A DNA stretch of 64,000 nt from Paenibacillus sp. FSL H7-0331 (GTDB lineage Bacteria; Bacillota; Bacilli; Paenibacillales; NBRC-103111): assembly GCF_001956045.1 (NCBI RefSeq), contig NZ_MRTH01000023.1, forward strand, positions 59,418 to 123,417, given 5' to 3'. The notes below the pieces were generated by a model. That model saw only the letters and a list, made by a program, of their open reading frames with translations, did not search any database and was not told where the DNA came from. The position numbers and the translations under genes are program-made. How positions within the stretch are numbered: the stretch's first letter is position 1; each line of letters starts with the position of its first letter. Positions 18,153 through 27,422 of the stretch are shown here, piece after piece.

Positions 18153-20027
18153 ATGCAAATTGCTTATCACTACTTGAAGCTAAGGGAATTTTGTGGCTAT
18201 GCAGAAAACGAGCCAGTAGAGATTTCACTGGAGCAGCTTGCAGAAGTGTTGTGCTGTACACCGCGCAACGTGAAGCTGATTGTGAAGCAATGTCAGGAGC
18301 TGGGGTGGATCGAGTGGCAGCCTGGGCGTGGTAGAGGGAATCGTTCCATAATTATATTTAACATGGAGTCGGAAAACGTAATCCGCTCTTGGGCCCAGAC
18401 CAAAATAGACAAAGGTCAGTATTCGCAAGCGATGGAGCTTATGCGTCGGTATGATCCGAGCTCGCCTCTTCAACAACAAATAACAGAATCGATCTATAAG
18501 CAATTTGGCATCCAATCCACGCCATATAAGAAGGGGCACATCGATTTGCTGCGGCTTCCTTTTTACCGGGAAATGCCTCTGCTGGATCCGATCAACGCCA
18601 CCCTCAGGACAGAGCTGCATATGATGGGTCAGCTTTTTGACACACTTGTTGAATGGGATTGTTCGAATGCAGTTTTTATACCCCGGCTTGCTGTGCACTG
18701 GGAGCAGAATAGGGATGGGACCGTATGGATGTTTTATTTGCGTAAAGGTGTCCTTTTTCATAATAAAAAAGAGCTGACGTCCGCAGATGTTCATCATACA
18801 CTCATGCGCCTTAGCCAGTTGGATTCGGATTGCGCAAATCTGGAACGGGATAGACTGTGCTCAGAATGGAAGGTACTTCATATTCGCGAGATAGAGGCCA
18901 CACATCGGTATGCGCTGCGTATTCAACTGGATTCACCCAGCTCTTTGCTGCTGCATTATCTGGCTGCACCCAAGGCATCCATTATTCCATGTCAGACAAA
19001 CGAAAATAATGAGCGTCTACCTATAGGAACTGGGCCGTTTAAGCTGTTACGGAATGACGCAGAGATGGTGGTTCTGGAGGCATTTGCGGACTATTATCGG
19101 GAGAGGGCACAGCTGGATAAGGTTGAAATTTGGATATTGAAGGAGCTGCTCACACAAAAAATGTCCGATGATGGTTTAGGCGGACAACCTATTCTCTACA
19201 CGCATCCGTTCCAAATTCATGCACATGCTCCAAAGGGGACCACGATTATGGAGCAGACGGAGGGAGGCTGCACGTTCATGATCATGAACGGCCGCAAGCA
19301 AGGACCATTACAGGACCCTGCTATGCGGCGCAGGCTGCGTAAGCTTTTGCAGCCCGAACAGTGTGTGGCGGAGCTTGCAGGTAATCGGATCGGAGCCGCT
19401 TACAGCTTTTTTCCGGATTGGAGTGCAGCTATAGCGGCTCAAATAGCGGTGGAGAGCAAGGTGGAGCATGGGACCGAGGACGCAGAGACAGAGCAGGAGG
19501 TGGCTACAGTTTCTTTACCAACCAGTGGTTATCAAAATTCGCTTCAGCTGTACACACACTCCATCTTGAACAATTCGCTTGAGCAGACGGCTCAGTGGAT
19601 TCAGCAGCGGTGTGCATCCGCAGGCATCCCTGTACACATTCACGTGCTTCCCTATGAACAATTCAGTCGACCTGGAGCGGTAGATCATGCGGATATCGTG
19701 CTGCTTAACGCTATTACAACGAATAATCGGGAGTGGTCGCTGCTGCATCTACTGCTCTATGAAAGCTATGGGGTCCATCGCTTCGTTGATCGGGGTTTGT
19801 TAGTCGAGCTTGATCAAAGGTATGCGACCATCGCTAATGAAACGGATGCTGCAGCCCGATCTGTACTTTTGCAGGAAGTGGAAACTTGGCTGCTGCATCA
19901 TGATGCGCTGCATTTTCTTTACCATTTGCGGCATGCTGCCTTTTACCATCCGAACCTGCTCGGAACTGAAAAAATCAACCCCTATGGCTGGGTTGATTTT
20001 CGTGAGCTGTCACTGCGGCCTGAATAG
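18153..20027 (+). CDS. SgrR-like transcriptional regulator (HTH plus solute-binding-protein domain)
   Basis: The 624-residue protein starts at ATG 18153 (AAGGAG upstream). Residues ~1-110 form the SgrR N-terminal winged HTH (LEQLAEVLCCTPRNVKLIVK, then GWIEWQPGRGRGNRS). Residues ~125-600 resemble a family-5 extracellular solute-binding protein (LDPINATLRTELHMMGQLFD, GTVWMFYLRKGVLFHN), here without a signal peptide, so it senses a small ligand in the cytoplasm. In E. coli SgrR responds to phosphosugar stress; Bacillota relatives usually control a neighbouring transporter. The divergent EamA exporter is the likely target. Confidence 0.9.
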   Translation: MQIAYHYLKLREFCGYAENEPVEISLEQLAEVLCCTPRNVKLIVKQCQELGWIEWQPGRGRGNRSIIIFNMESENVIRSWAQTKIDKGQYSQAMELMRRYDPSSPLQQQITESIYKQFGIQSTPYKKGHIDLLRLPFYREMPLLDPINATLRTELHMMGQLFDTLVEWDCSNAVFIPRLAVHWEQNRDGTVWMFYLRKGVLFHNKKELTSADVHHTLMRLSQLDSDCANLERDRLCSEWKVLHIREIEATHRYALRIQLDSPSSLLLHYLAAPKASIIPCQTNENNERLPIGTGPFKLLRNDAEMVVLEAFADYYRERAQLDKVEIWILKELLTQKMSDDGLGGQPILYTHPFQIHAHAPKGTTIMEQTEGGCTFMIMNGRKQGPLQDPAMRRRLRKLLQPEQCVAELAGNRIGAAYSFFPDWSAAIAAQIAVESKVEHGTEDAETEQEVATVSLPTSGYQNSLQLYTHSILNNSLEQTAQWIQQRCASAGIPVHIHVLPYEQFSRPGAVDHADIVLLNAITTNNREWSLLHLLLYESYGVHRFVDRGLLVELDQRYATIANETDAAARSVLLQEVETWLLHHDALHFLYHLRHAAFYHPNLLGTEKINPYGWVDFRELSLRPE

Positions 20028-20065
20028 CTTTAATAGCGTAAAGTATTATTGTTTGACCATAAGGA

Positions 20066-21529
20066 TTACACCAAACCAAGACGCTGAAACTGCTCAATGG
20101 GTGCATCGTTGTCTTTCATCATCCTTATCATATGATCGATCATAAGCTGTTCAACCGCTGCATCCTCCAATGGTTGGTTTTGCTGTGGATCATGGAGCTG
20201 ATCAAATAATAGTGTACCAAATGAATGATATTGCACCTGCGAATTTGCTTGTGTTTTCAGAGGTTTGACTCCCTTGGTAAAGGCAAAGGGTTCAGCCAGC
20301 GTAGCTGCTCTGAGTTCCTCCAAGCTGAACATAGTCCGCATATGGGTTGGCATCACCGTATAGTTGTATAGCGGCTCATTGGTCGCTGTTGCTGGTGCCC
20401 GCATATAGACATATCGCCCATCCGTGCAATTTATGTGCCCTCCGTGTATACCGAATAGGGCTGCCTCCCGTACAGACTGATCAGAAGCAATTGTCTCTTT
20501 GAGTGGCTTGCCCTGCATCCCTTCCGGAATAGCAGCACCGAAAAATTCAAGCAGGGTGGGCGCAAGATCAATGGTTTGTACCAAACTGCTTCTGCGGACT
20601 CCATGCATCCGGCTGCGCGGATCCCAAATAAATAACGGCATACGGGACACTTCATTATAAAAAGGCTGCACCATCTTTGCCCACCAATCATGCTCTCCAA
20701 GTAAAAATCCGTGGTCCGTATTGACGATAAGCAGCGTATCCTCCCACAAATTTAACTCGTCCATCATATCTAATACCTTCCCGAGATAAGCATCACACAT
20801 GCTGAGCAGAGCCGCATATTCATAACGCAGATGTGCAACTTCCTCCGGGGTTTGGGTCACACGACTATACGGTGGCCAGTCAAAATGCTTGCCTTCATAA
20901 TCATGCGGATACAACGCTCTATAATTCTCGGGTGCACGAAAGGGCTCGTGGGGATCAAAGGTCTCCAATTGCAAAAACCAGTTGTTCTGGTCTGCGTTGG
21001 TACGAATAAATTCCATACCGGCTGCGAATGTTTTGGCTTGTGGATATTCGGCTTCTTCCCGGATGTATTGGCGATTGACCCAGTCCTGACGGATCAGATT
21101 GCCAGCCCGATGTCCGCCCAGCATGTCGGGATGCTCGGGGTCCTTAACCTGACCCTTCCATGGATCGCCCTCCTGGCCACGGATAAGCTCGTAAGAATGA
21201 TAACGGTTATGATAGGTGCAACCGCCATCCTCCCAGTAATGCTGATGATCAGTAACCAGATGGGTATATACGCCATTATTGCGAAGAAGCTCTGCCACCG
21301 AATCGTCATAAGGCTCCAGAGGTCCCCAACTGCGATGAAGGAAATTATAACGCCCTGTCTGGAGCTCTCTTCTTGCAGGCATGCAGGGCATACTCCCGAC
21401 ATAAGCGTTGTCAAAAACAGCCGTTTGCTGTGCCAATCTTTTGAAATTGGGGGCATGAATCCAATCGCAACCATACGCCGGAAGCATATGCCGGTTTAAG
21501 CTGTCAAACATAACCATGATCGCTTTCAT
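20066..21529 (-). CDS. Sulfatase (formylglycine-dependent type)
   Basis: The protein has 487 residues. The active-site signature CMPAR (Cys49-x-Pro-x-Arg53) is followed by RELQTGR, as in type I sulfatases in which Cys49 is converted to formylglycine. The metal site starts with FDSLNRH and includes NTDHGFLLGEHDWW. No signal peptide is seen, so the enzyme is probably cytoplasmic and acts on an imported sulfated sugar. ATG at 21529 has AGGAG nine bases upstream; the frame extends to 21571 without support. It lies 28 bases after the upstream permease gene and ends the sulfatase-transporter operon. No sulfatase-maturing enzyme is in the window. Confidence 0.9.
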   Translation of the reverse strand: MKAIMVMFDSLNRHMLPAYGCDWIHAPNFKRLAQQTAVFDNAYVGSMPCMPARRELQTGRYNFLHRSWGPLEPYDDSVAELLRNNGVYTHLVTDHQHYWEDGGCTYHNRYHSYELIRGQEGDPWKGQVKDPEHPDMLGGHRAGNLIRQDWVNRQYIREEAEYPQAKTFAAGMEFIRTNADQNNWFLQLETFDPHEPFRAPENYRALYPHDYEGKHFDWPPYSRVTQTPEEVAHLRYEYAALLSMCDAYLGKVLDMMDELNLWEDTLLIVNTDHGFLLGEHDWWAKMVQPFYNEVSRMPLFIWDPRSRMHGVRRSSLVQTIDLAPTLLEFFGAAIPEGMQGKPLKETIASDQSVREAALFGIHGGHINCTDGRYVYMRAPATATNEPLYNYTVMPTHMRTMFSLEELRAATLAEPFAFTKGVKPLKTQANSQVQYHSFGTLLFDQLHDPQQNQPLEDAAVEQLMIDHMIRMMKDNDAPIEQFQRLGLV

Positions 21530-21557
21530 ATATCGATCTCCTCTCAATCCTATAACT

Positions 21558-22424
21558 TTATCCCTTAACACTGCTGGAAATTAAACTTTTAATAAACTGC
21601 TTTTGGAAAATAAAGAACATCACGACTAAAGGCAAGGAAACAACGACGGTTGCAGCCATTAGCAGATTATATTGAATCGTGTGCTCTCCATTGAATACCT
21701 GCAGACCCAATTGTACGGTTCGCATACTTTCACTTGTAGAATAAATTAATGGATGAAAAAAGTCGTTCCATACGGAAACGGTTTTGAATATACCCAAGGT
21801 AGCAATGAGCGGCCCGCTTTGTGGTAAATAGATCGATAGAAAGCTGCGTAAAAAGCCGGCCCCATCGATATATGCCGCATCATCCAGAGCCCGCGGAAAC
21901 TGCATATAAAACTGACGAGCCAGAAAAATCCCAAAGGAGCCCGACAGCTCTGGTATGATGAGAGCAAAGTAAGAGTTAATCCAACCATTCCCACCGCTGC
22001 CGAATAAGTCATTGCCGCCAAATAAAGGCATCGATTTCATAATCAGAAATTGTGGAATAATCGTGACCTGAGGCGGGACCATCAAACCGATAAGCAGCAT
22101 AATAAAAATGAAATCTCTGCCTTTAAAATGCAGACGGGCAAATGTGTAACCAGCCAGTGAATTAAAAAACATGCTTCCTCCAACGGCAACAAGTGTAACT
22201 ATCGTTGAATTTTTAAAATAGGTGGCCCAACTTGTCTTCGCCATCGCACGCACAAAATTTTCAGGGTGCCATTCCATCGGGAGAAGGGTATTCGCTCCAA
22301 GACTAAACTCATTATCTCCCTTAAAGGAAGTAAAGAGCATAACCAGGAAGGGAATAATCATAAGCAGTGAAAATAATATGAGCACGAAATATACGGATAG
22401 CTTTGGAAGTACCCCGCTTTTCAT
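21558..22424 (-). CDS. ABC transporter permease, UgpE/MalG-like
   Basis: The 288-residue protein has six predicted helices and the EAA loop DDAAYIDGAGFLRSFLSIYL. AAAAGGGG lies about eight bases before ATG. It is the second permease of the minus-strand lipoprotein-permease-permease-sulfatase operon and dimerises with the protein encoded at 22440-23312. The extended periplasm-side loop FGGNDLFGSGGNGWINSYFA is somewhat longer than usual. Confidence 0.93.
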   Translation of the reverse strand: MKSGVLPKLSVYFVLILFSLLMIIPFLVMLFTSFKGDNEFSLGANTLLPMEWHPENFVRAMAKTSWATYFKNSTIVTLVAVGGSMFFNSLAGYTFARLHFKGRDFIFIMLLIGLMVPPQVTIIPQFLIMKSMPLFGGNDLFGSGGNGWINSYFALIIPELSGSFGIFLARQFYMQFPRALDDAAYIDGAGFLRSFLSIYLPQSGPLIATLGIFKTVSVWNDFFHPLIYSTSESMRTVQLGLQVFNGEHTIQYNLLMAATVVVSLPLVVMFFIFQKQFIKSLISSSVKG

Positions 22425-22439
22425 GCAGCTGTCCCCTTT

Positions 22440-23312
22440 TTAGTCAATATCGTTATCTCTGGAACCAAATGTGTAGTTAATCAAAGTAATAATCAAGGTA
22501 ATGATGAGTAAAACCATTGCCATCGTAGACGCATACCCCATGCGATATTCCGAAAAGCTCATTTTTACAATCTCATTAACGAGCGTTGTTGTAGAATTCG
22601 CTGGTCCACCGCTTGTCAGGATATAGACAAGATCGAATATTTGAAAGGACCGAATCGTTGAGGTAATGAATAGAAAAAAGGTAATAGGACGAAGCAAAGG
22701 TAGTGTAATTGCTATAAACTGCTGCACGGTGTTCGCACCATCCATTTTGGCGGCTTCATATAAATGTTCGGGTATCCCCTGAAGTCCTGCCAAATAAATA
22801 ATCATCGCATAACCGATGCCTGTCCATATACCGATAATAATGATCGAGCCTAAAGCCGTCTTCGGATCTTGAAGCCAATTTTCACCTGTCATACCGATGC
22901 TCGTCAGAAAAACATTTACAGGTCCTTTCATTGGATCAAGAAGCCACAACCAAGTCATGGCGACGGCTACGGAGGAAATTACCCCAGGCAAGTAAATGGA
23001 AGCTCTGAAAGCCGCGATGAACCTGATTTTTAAATTCAAAAATTGAGCGATAAACATGCCAAGCGCCATAGTCGGGATGACCGTGCAGATCCAGAAAAAG
23101 AGCGTGTTGCGTATAGCCCGCAAAAATATAGAATCTTGTATAATGCGGCTGTAATTTTTAAGTCCAATCCATTCTCCGGGATTCATAAGCGTATAATTCG
23201 TAAAGCTTAAATACAGCACCCAGATGACTGGAATCAGAACGAATATTAAATAAATGAACACATTTGGGAAAATAAACAAATAGGGTAAATAGCGACTGGA
23301 CCGTGTCTGCAT
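22440..23312 (-). CDS. ABC transporter permease, UgpA/MalF-like
   Basis: The 290-residue protein has six predicted helices and the EAA loop EAAKMDGANTVQQFIAITLP. AAAGGAG precedes ATG by seven bases. It forms the channel with the UgpE-like partner, separated from it by 15 bases. As in the other two clusters, no ATP-binding subunit is encoded nearby. Confidence 0.93.
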   Translation of the reverse strand: MQTRSSRYLPYLFIFPNVFIYLIFVLIPVIWVLYLSFTNYTLMNPGEWIGLKNYSRIIQDSIFLRAIRNTLFFWICTVIPTMALGMFIAQFLNLKIRFIAAFRASIYLPGVISSVAVAMTWLWLLDPMKGPVNVFLTSIGMTGENWLQDPKTALGSIIIIGIWTGIGYAMIIYLAGLQGIPEHLYEAAKMDGANTVQQFIAITLPLLRPITFFLFITSTIRSFQIFDLVYILTSGGPANSTTTLVNEIVKMSFSEYRMGYASTMAMVLLIITLIITLINYTFGSRDNDID

Positions 23313-23325
23313 GTATAACTCCTTT

Positions 23326-23370
23326 CCGTCGGGGACCGTTTCCGGATATTCACCCGGAGGCGGCTGACGG
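23326..23370 (-). promoter_or_regulatory. Intra-operon hairpin after the lipoprotein gene
   Basis: CCGTC/GACGG and TCCGG/CCGGA arms form a GC-rich stem between the lipoprotein and permease genes, without a T run. It probably sets the ratio of lipoprotein to permease (inference). Confidence 0.45.
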
Positions 23371-23401
23371 TAATTAAACCATGTGTAGTGCGACAGCTCT
23401 T

Positions 23402-24688
23402 TTACTTGTTTTTGATCTCGTCTCTGGCTTTTTTAGCATTATCCTTTAACGCCTCTGCCACGGGTCTAATGCCGTTAAAACTTTCCTCAAGCGCAATCCG
23501 CAAATATTTGGTATGAATCGCCCAATCCGCGGAAGGTGCATAACCCTTCGTGTCATTCATTACTTTGAAAATAATTTCATTTTCCGGACTTACCTTCACG
23601 TATTCATCCTTCAATGATTTAAGCGGCGGAACAAAACCGGTTTTAAGAGTGAAGTCATATATATTCTTCTTGTCAAACCAGAATTTAATAAACTTCCAGC
23701 TTTCCTCGGGATGCTTGCTGCTCTTGGACATGGTCAAAAACGTTCCCAGCATTAACGCCGTTTGCTTGCCGGTCGGGCCTTTGGGTGGAAGCGCCCAGCC
23801 AATTTTATCAGCGCCTACAGCTTTTTGAAGCGTTGATAAGGAAGGTGAGCTTGCAAATGCCAGAGCGGCCTGACTATTCTGGAACGGAGTACCGCCCAGT
23901 GCTTGTTGATTGGCTGGAATAATGGCTCCTGATTTATAAAGAGCCACCATCTTTTCGACAAGAGCAATGGATTCCGGTGAATCGAATGTTGGATTGTTCT
24001 TGTCATCATAAATATCCTGGCCAAGTAAAAGCATAAGAGATAAATAGGATTGTTCCCCGTTGCTGGTTTGTAGGTCGATGCCGGCACGTGTTGTTTTGCC
24101 ATCTTTCATCACCTTGGCTTTCTCGGCAAACTCAAAAATTTCATCAATTGTAGCTGGCGGTTTGTTAGGGTCTAGACCTGACTCTGTGAAGAAATCCTTA
24201 CGCCAAACTAACGGGCGAATTTCCGGCATCAATATACCGTATTGTCCGCCTTTCCATTCTCCTGCTTTCAGGATGCTTGGAAACATATCCTCCGAGCCTG
24301 CCCATTGCTCCGCTTTAATAAATTTATTCAGGTCCATATATTTGTCCTGCTCCACTGTAGAGATCAACTGCCCGAAGCCAAGTCCGTGCACGTCAGGAGC
24401 GATTCCACCCGAATAAGCGACAGAAAGCTTTTGAAAATAATCTTTGAAAGGAATCGTCGTCAATTCGATTTTAATCTTGGGATTCGCTGCTTCGAATTTC
24501 GCGATAATGGACTTGACCTCTGCTATAACCAATTCATCACTGGCAGGGTACCAGTATTTCAAAGTTACGGCTTTCTCTTCTCCTCCTGGCTTATCCGTTC
24601 CTGTTTGTTCAACTGCTCCCGAACATGCTGATAATAATAGTGCGATCACGACAAGCAGACTTGTTACCATTGCTGCTAAACGCTTCAA
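23402..24688 (-). CDS. Sugar-binding lipoprotein (ABC substrate-binding protein)
   Basis: The 428-residue protein has a lipoprotein signal (KRLAAMVTSLLVVIALLLSA with Cys22 after LLSA), then a Gly/Glu linker, then a type-1 solute-binding fold (TLKYWYPASDELVIAEVKSI, FPKDYFQKLSVAYSGG-type block, SWKFIKFWFDKKN). The start is TTG, eight bases after GGGGGAG. A sigma-A promoter lies ~100 bases upstream. The following permeases and the sulfatase suggest that the ligand is a sulfated mono- or oligosaccharide (inference). Confidence 0.92.
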   Translation of the reverse strand: MKRLAAMVTSLLVVIALLLSACSGAVEQTGTDKPGGEEKAVTLKYWYPASDELVIAEVKSIIAKFEAANPKIKIELTTIPFKDYFQKLSVAYSGGIAPDVHGLGFGQLISTVEQDKYMDLNKFIKAEQWAGSEDMFPSILKAGEWKGGQYGILMPEIRPLVWRKDFFTESGLDPNKPPATIDEIFEFAEKAKVMKDGKTTRAGIDLQTSNGEQSYLSLMLLLGQDIYDDKNNPTFDSPESIALVEKMVALYKSGAIIPANQQALGGTPFQNSQAALAFASSPSLSTLQKAVGADKIGWALPPKGPTGKQTALMLGTFLTMSKSSKHPEESWKFIKFWFDKKNIYDFTLKTGFVPPLKSLKDEYVKVSPENEIIFKVMNDTKGYAPSADWAIHTKYLRIALEESFNGIRPVAEALKDNAKKARDEIKNK

Positions 24689-24789
24689 GATGCTTCTCCC
24701 CCTTCATATGGTAATTCCTTGTTCACAAATTCAATATAGTAAAAGCACGACACGAATAAAATAGTCCATTTCTGACCCCATTCGCCTAA

Positions 24790-24818
24790 TCTATACTAGC
24801 CAAAGGTTATGAAGTCAA
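24790..24818 (-). promoter_or_regulatory. Sigma-A-type promoter of the sulfatase/transporter operon
   Basis: On the minus strand TTGACT and TATAGA are 17 bases apart, about 100 bases before the lipoprotein start. This places the regulator at 24884-27205 immediately upstream of its probable target promoter. Confidence 0.6.
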
Positions 24819-24883
24819 TAATGGACTTTACAGGTAAACAATTGTACAAATCTGATATGATATGCGATTTATGTTGAGCTTTT

Positions 24884-27205
24884 TTAATATATTTCTTGGA
24901 TATCCAGCTTTTTATTCGTATTTTCTGTGCGATATTGGCCAGGAGGAACCCCTTCATGCTTTTTGAAAATGCGGATAAAGCTGGCTGTGTTATGATAACC
25001 TACCATTTGGCTAATTTCGGTCACACTGTGATCTGTGGTTACCAGGAGCATCTTGGCGTGCTTGACCCGCATGGACAGCAAATACTCCATGAAATTTAAC
25101 CCAACAGCTTGTTTGAATAATCGACTCAGATAGGACGGATCAAGTCCCAGTTGCTCGGCTATGCCGTTTAAGGAGATTTCTTTATCATGATTAGTTTGAA
25201 TATATTCAAGAATTTGCTCAACAGGTGTGCGATTTCTGATCGTTGGACCATGCGATGCACTAGAAATAATCCGGTTCGCTGTTTGTTCCATCCATTCGAT
25301 GATTTCATCTAACGTCTCCAGCTTCATTAAGGAGTCATGAAGGTCCTGCGGAACCTCAGGTGTGGGTATATTTGAATCCGCTGAATAATGTACCATCACC
25401 ATAACAAGCTCCTGAAAGGTATGGCGGATGAGGGTCATAGGGCAGCCATCCAGCTTTTTGATCATCTTCTTCAATTGATCCAGGCACCATTTAACCTTAT
25501 TCAAATCAGCTTCCTTAATGGCAGCAGAAAGTGAGGTTTCTATTTCCTTGCGTTCGTTATACATGAGCATAATGTAGGGTTGATTACTTTGAACATGCCA
25601 GATAGGAATCAAAGCTTTATGTCCCTTAAATATCCGAAATTCCAACGCCTGAAGCGCCTGGTTATAAGATTCAGAGATGTAGCCCAGATCACTATGGATA
25701 TCGCCAATACCAGCGCTTATGGTCAGCTCCAGGTAGCTATGGATATATTGACAAATCGTATTCACAACATGCAATACATTGGAACGGGCTAGCGAGATTG
25801 GGGTTTCGGACGTTAAATTACATAAAATCACCACATCCCGACCTTTGAAAAGCGTAAATAGCACATTAAATTTACCGTGAAGCTGCTCCTCAGCCAGCTT
25901 GCCGATGAAATATCCTAACAGACTTTGATCAGATGGCTTATATTTGTCCTTGAATCCAAGATAGTCGTCAATCCTTACAACCATTACGAAAATCCCGTGG
26001 CCGCTCACTTCGATTCCAAGCTCTTGCAGCTTCATCAGTCGATCCTCAGTGAAAACTGTAGGTTCGATCAGCATTTGCTGTAAAAAGTTTTGTCGCAGCA
26101 TCATCTCGCTTTGCTCCAGCCGCTGCTGTAAAATCGTGTCCTGCTCCATAATCGTATTGAATTCGGAAATCAAATATAAAAACTCGTCCTGCTGCTTTTC
26201 TTGGCGATTGCTCTTATTACGGCCAACCATAATGGTTAAAGTGGCTATATAGCTTTGGATTTGTCTGACCTTTCTAAATACATAGTACATCAGACCGAGA
26301 GTTGCAAGCAGGACTGAGATGACAACCAGATTATAAACCTTACTGGATTCTGTATGAAAAGGCATCGCATAAACATATTTCCAATGGGACAACGAGGAGG
26401 GGTTAACCCTGAAGCCATATACGGAATCTTCAAGTCTTCCTTGAAACGAAGTAATGTTTGATAGCGCTTTCGTTCGAGCTGGGTCAAAAACATCAGATGG
26501 CACGATCGTACCGTTTTTTGTTTCAAACGCGTGTTGTCCGTCCGGGAGAATAATCCAGATTCGTTCTTGATCTCTCTGGACGAAGGGGCTTTTAAATAAC
26601 TCGGCAGGGTCAAAGCTGACTATGATAGCTCCGTTAATGTCGGTACCCAGCAGGGGGATCGGACGTATCAAAATAATCAGTGTATGGTTATCAGGTAAGG
26701 TCTGCACGATCCATTTTTCATCTTTGCCCATATGGTTGATCTCTTGCGTGATTTGTGCAAAATCAAACTTCCGAACGGCTTGCCCGCCTGTGATCGGGAC
26801 TTGTACGATTCCCTCTCCCTTGATATAAATAAAAGCGGAATTTACCGAATAGGAAGAGATAAAGCTTTCGCGAAAATTATTGCCGAATTTCTTAATGGCT
26901 GGTGAAATGATAGTAAGGTCCTCGGCTTCGAGCCTATTGGAAAGCTCAGTAGTATTGGCTAACTGCAGCGTCATCGAATTAATATTTCGCAATAAAGCAT
27001 CCATAAATAGCTTTGTTTCTTCTAATCGTTGGAAGCTGGATTTATCGATTTCATTCTCAGCGATAGAAATCTGAAACCGGTATTGCAAAAAAGAAGTAAC
27101 AAGAAAGATGATAAGCAGCAGTAGTATTGTCAAGGAAAGCAAGAGTTTAATAAACAGGCTGCGGAACTGTAGACTGTGCAGTGCTCTACGGATGATAGTA
27201 ATCAT
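24884..27205 (-). CDS. Membrane-bound AraC-family regulator with extracytoplasmic sensor domain
   Basis: The protein has 773 residues from ATG 27205 (GGAG eight bases upstream); an open extension to 27271 has no binding site. TM1 is near residues 20-45 (LFIKLLLSLTILLLLIIFLV) and TM2 near residues 280-300 (LVVISVLLATLGLMYYVF), enclosing a sensor domain of about 235 residues. A long linker with repeated Gln-rich helices follows. The C-terminus carries two AraC HTH motifs (SLNGIAEQLGLDPSYLSRLF and VTEISQMVGYHNTASFIRIF). Same architecture as the protein at 8618 but a separate family member. It lies immediately upstream of the sulfatase transporter operon on the same strand and likely activates it. 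Confidence 0.9.
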   Translation of the reverse strand: MITIIRRALHSLQFRSLFIKLLLSLTILLLLIIFLVTSFLQYRFQISIAENEIDKSSFQRLEETKLFMDALLRNINSMTLQLANTTELSNRLEAEDLTIISPAIKKFGNNFRESFISSYSVNSAFIYIKGEGIVQVPITGGQAVRKFDFAQITQEINHMGKDEKWIVQTLPDNHTLIILIRPIPLLGTDINGAIIVSFDPAELFKSPFVQRDQERIWIILPDGQHAFETKNGTIVPSDVFDPARTKALSNITSFQGRLEDSVYGFRVNPSSLSHWKYVYAMPFHTESSKVYNLVVISVLLATLGLMYYVFRKVRQIQSYIATLTIMVGRNKSNRQEKQQDEFLYLISEFNTIMEQDTILQQRLEQSEMMLRQNFLQQMLIEPTVFTEDRLMKLQELGIEVSGHGIFVMVVRIDDYLGFKDKYKPSDQSLLGYFIGKLAEEQLHGKFNVLFTLFKGRDVVILCNLTSETPISLARSNVLHVVNTICQYIHSYLELTISAGIGDIHSDLGYISESYNQALQALEFRIFKGHKALIPIWHVQSNQPYIMLMYNERKEIETSLSAAIKEADLNKVKWCLDQLKKMIKKLDGCPMTLIRHTFQELVMVMVHYSADSNIPTPEVPQDLHDSLMKLETLDEIIEWMEQTANRIISSASHGPTIRNRTPVEQILEYIQTNHDKEISLNGIAEQLGLDPSYLSRLFKQAVGLNFMEYLLSMRVKHAKMLLVTTDHSVTEISQMVGYHNTASFIRIFKKHEGVPPGQYRTENTNKKLDIQEIY

Positions 27206-27349
27206 TGATTCAACTCCATGCAATAAGGATTGTGTAATTGAAGTGCAGAGCTTTTCTATAATGTAACACATTTCATAGAATAATAGGGCTGACTTTCATG
27301 CGGAACAGCAGGTTGTTGATACGGGCTGCTCTATGTAATAACTTTATAA

Positions 27350-27378
27350 TTGACGCGCAATTTAATTTGTCTTACAAT
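27350..27378 (+). promoter_or_regulatory. Sigma-A promoter of the glucarate operon
   Basis: TTGACG (27350-27355) and TACAAT (27373-27378) are separated by exactly 17 bases, 45 bases upstream of the FadR-type regulator start. Confidence 0.75.
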
Positions 27379-27422
27379 ATGACTAATGAATCTTGCATGC
27401 ATAATGAAAAGGGGGGATAGGG

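Noticed and set aside
20831..21499. 222-codon open frame on the plus strand
   Set aside because: It lies entirely antisense to the sulfatase gene, whose active-site motifs are clear. The antisense frame has no family features and no binding site.
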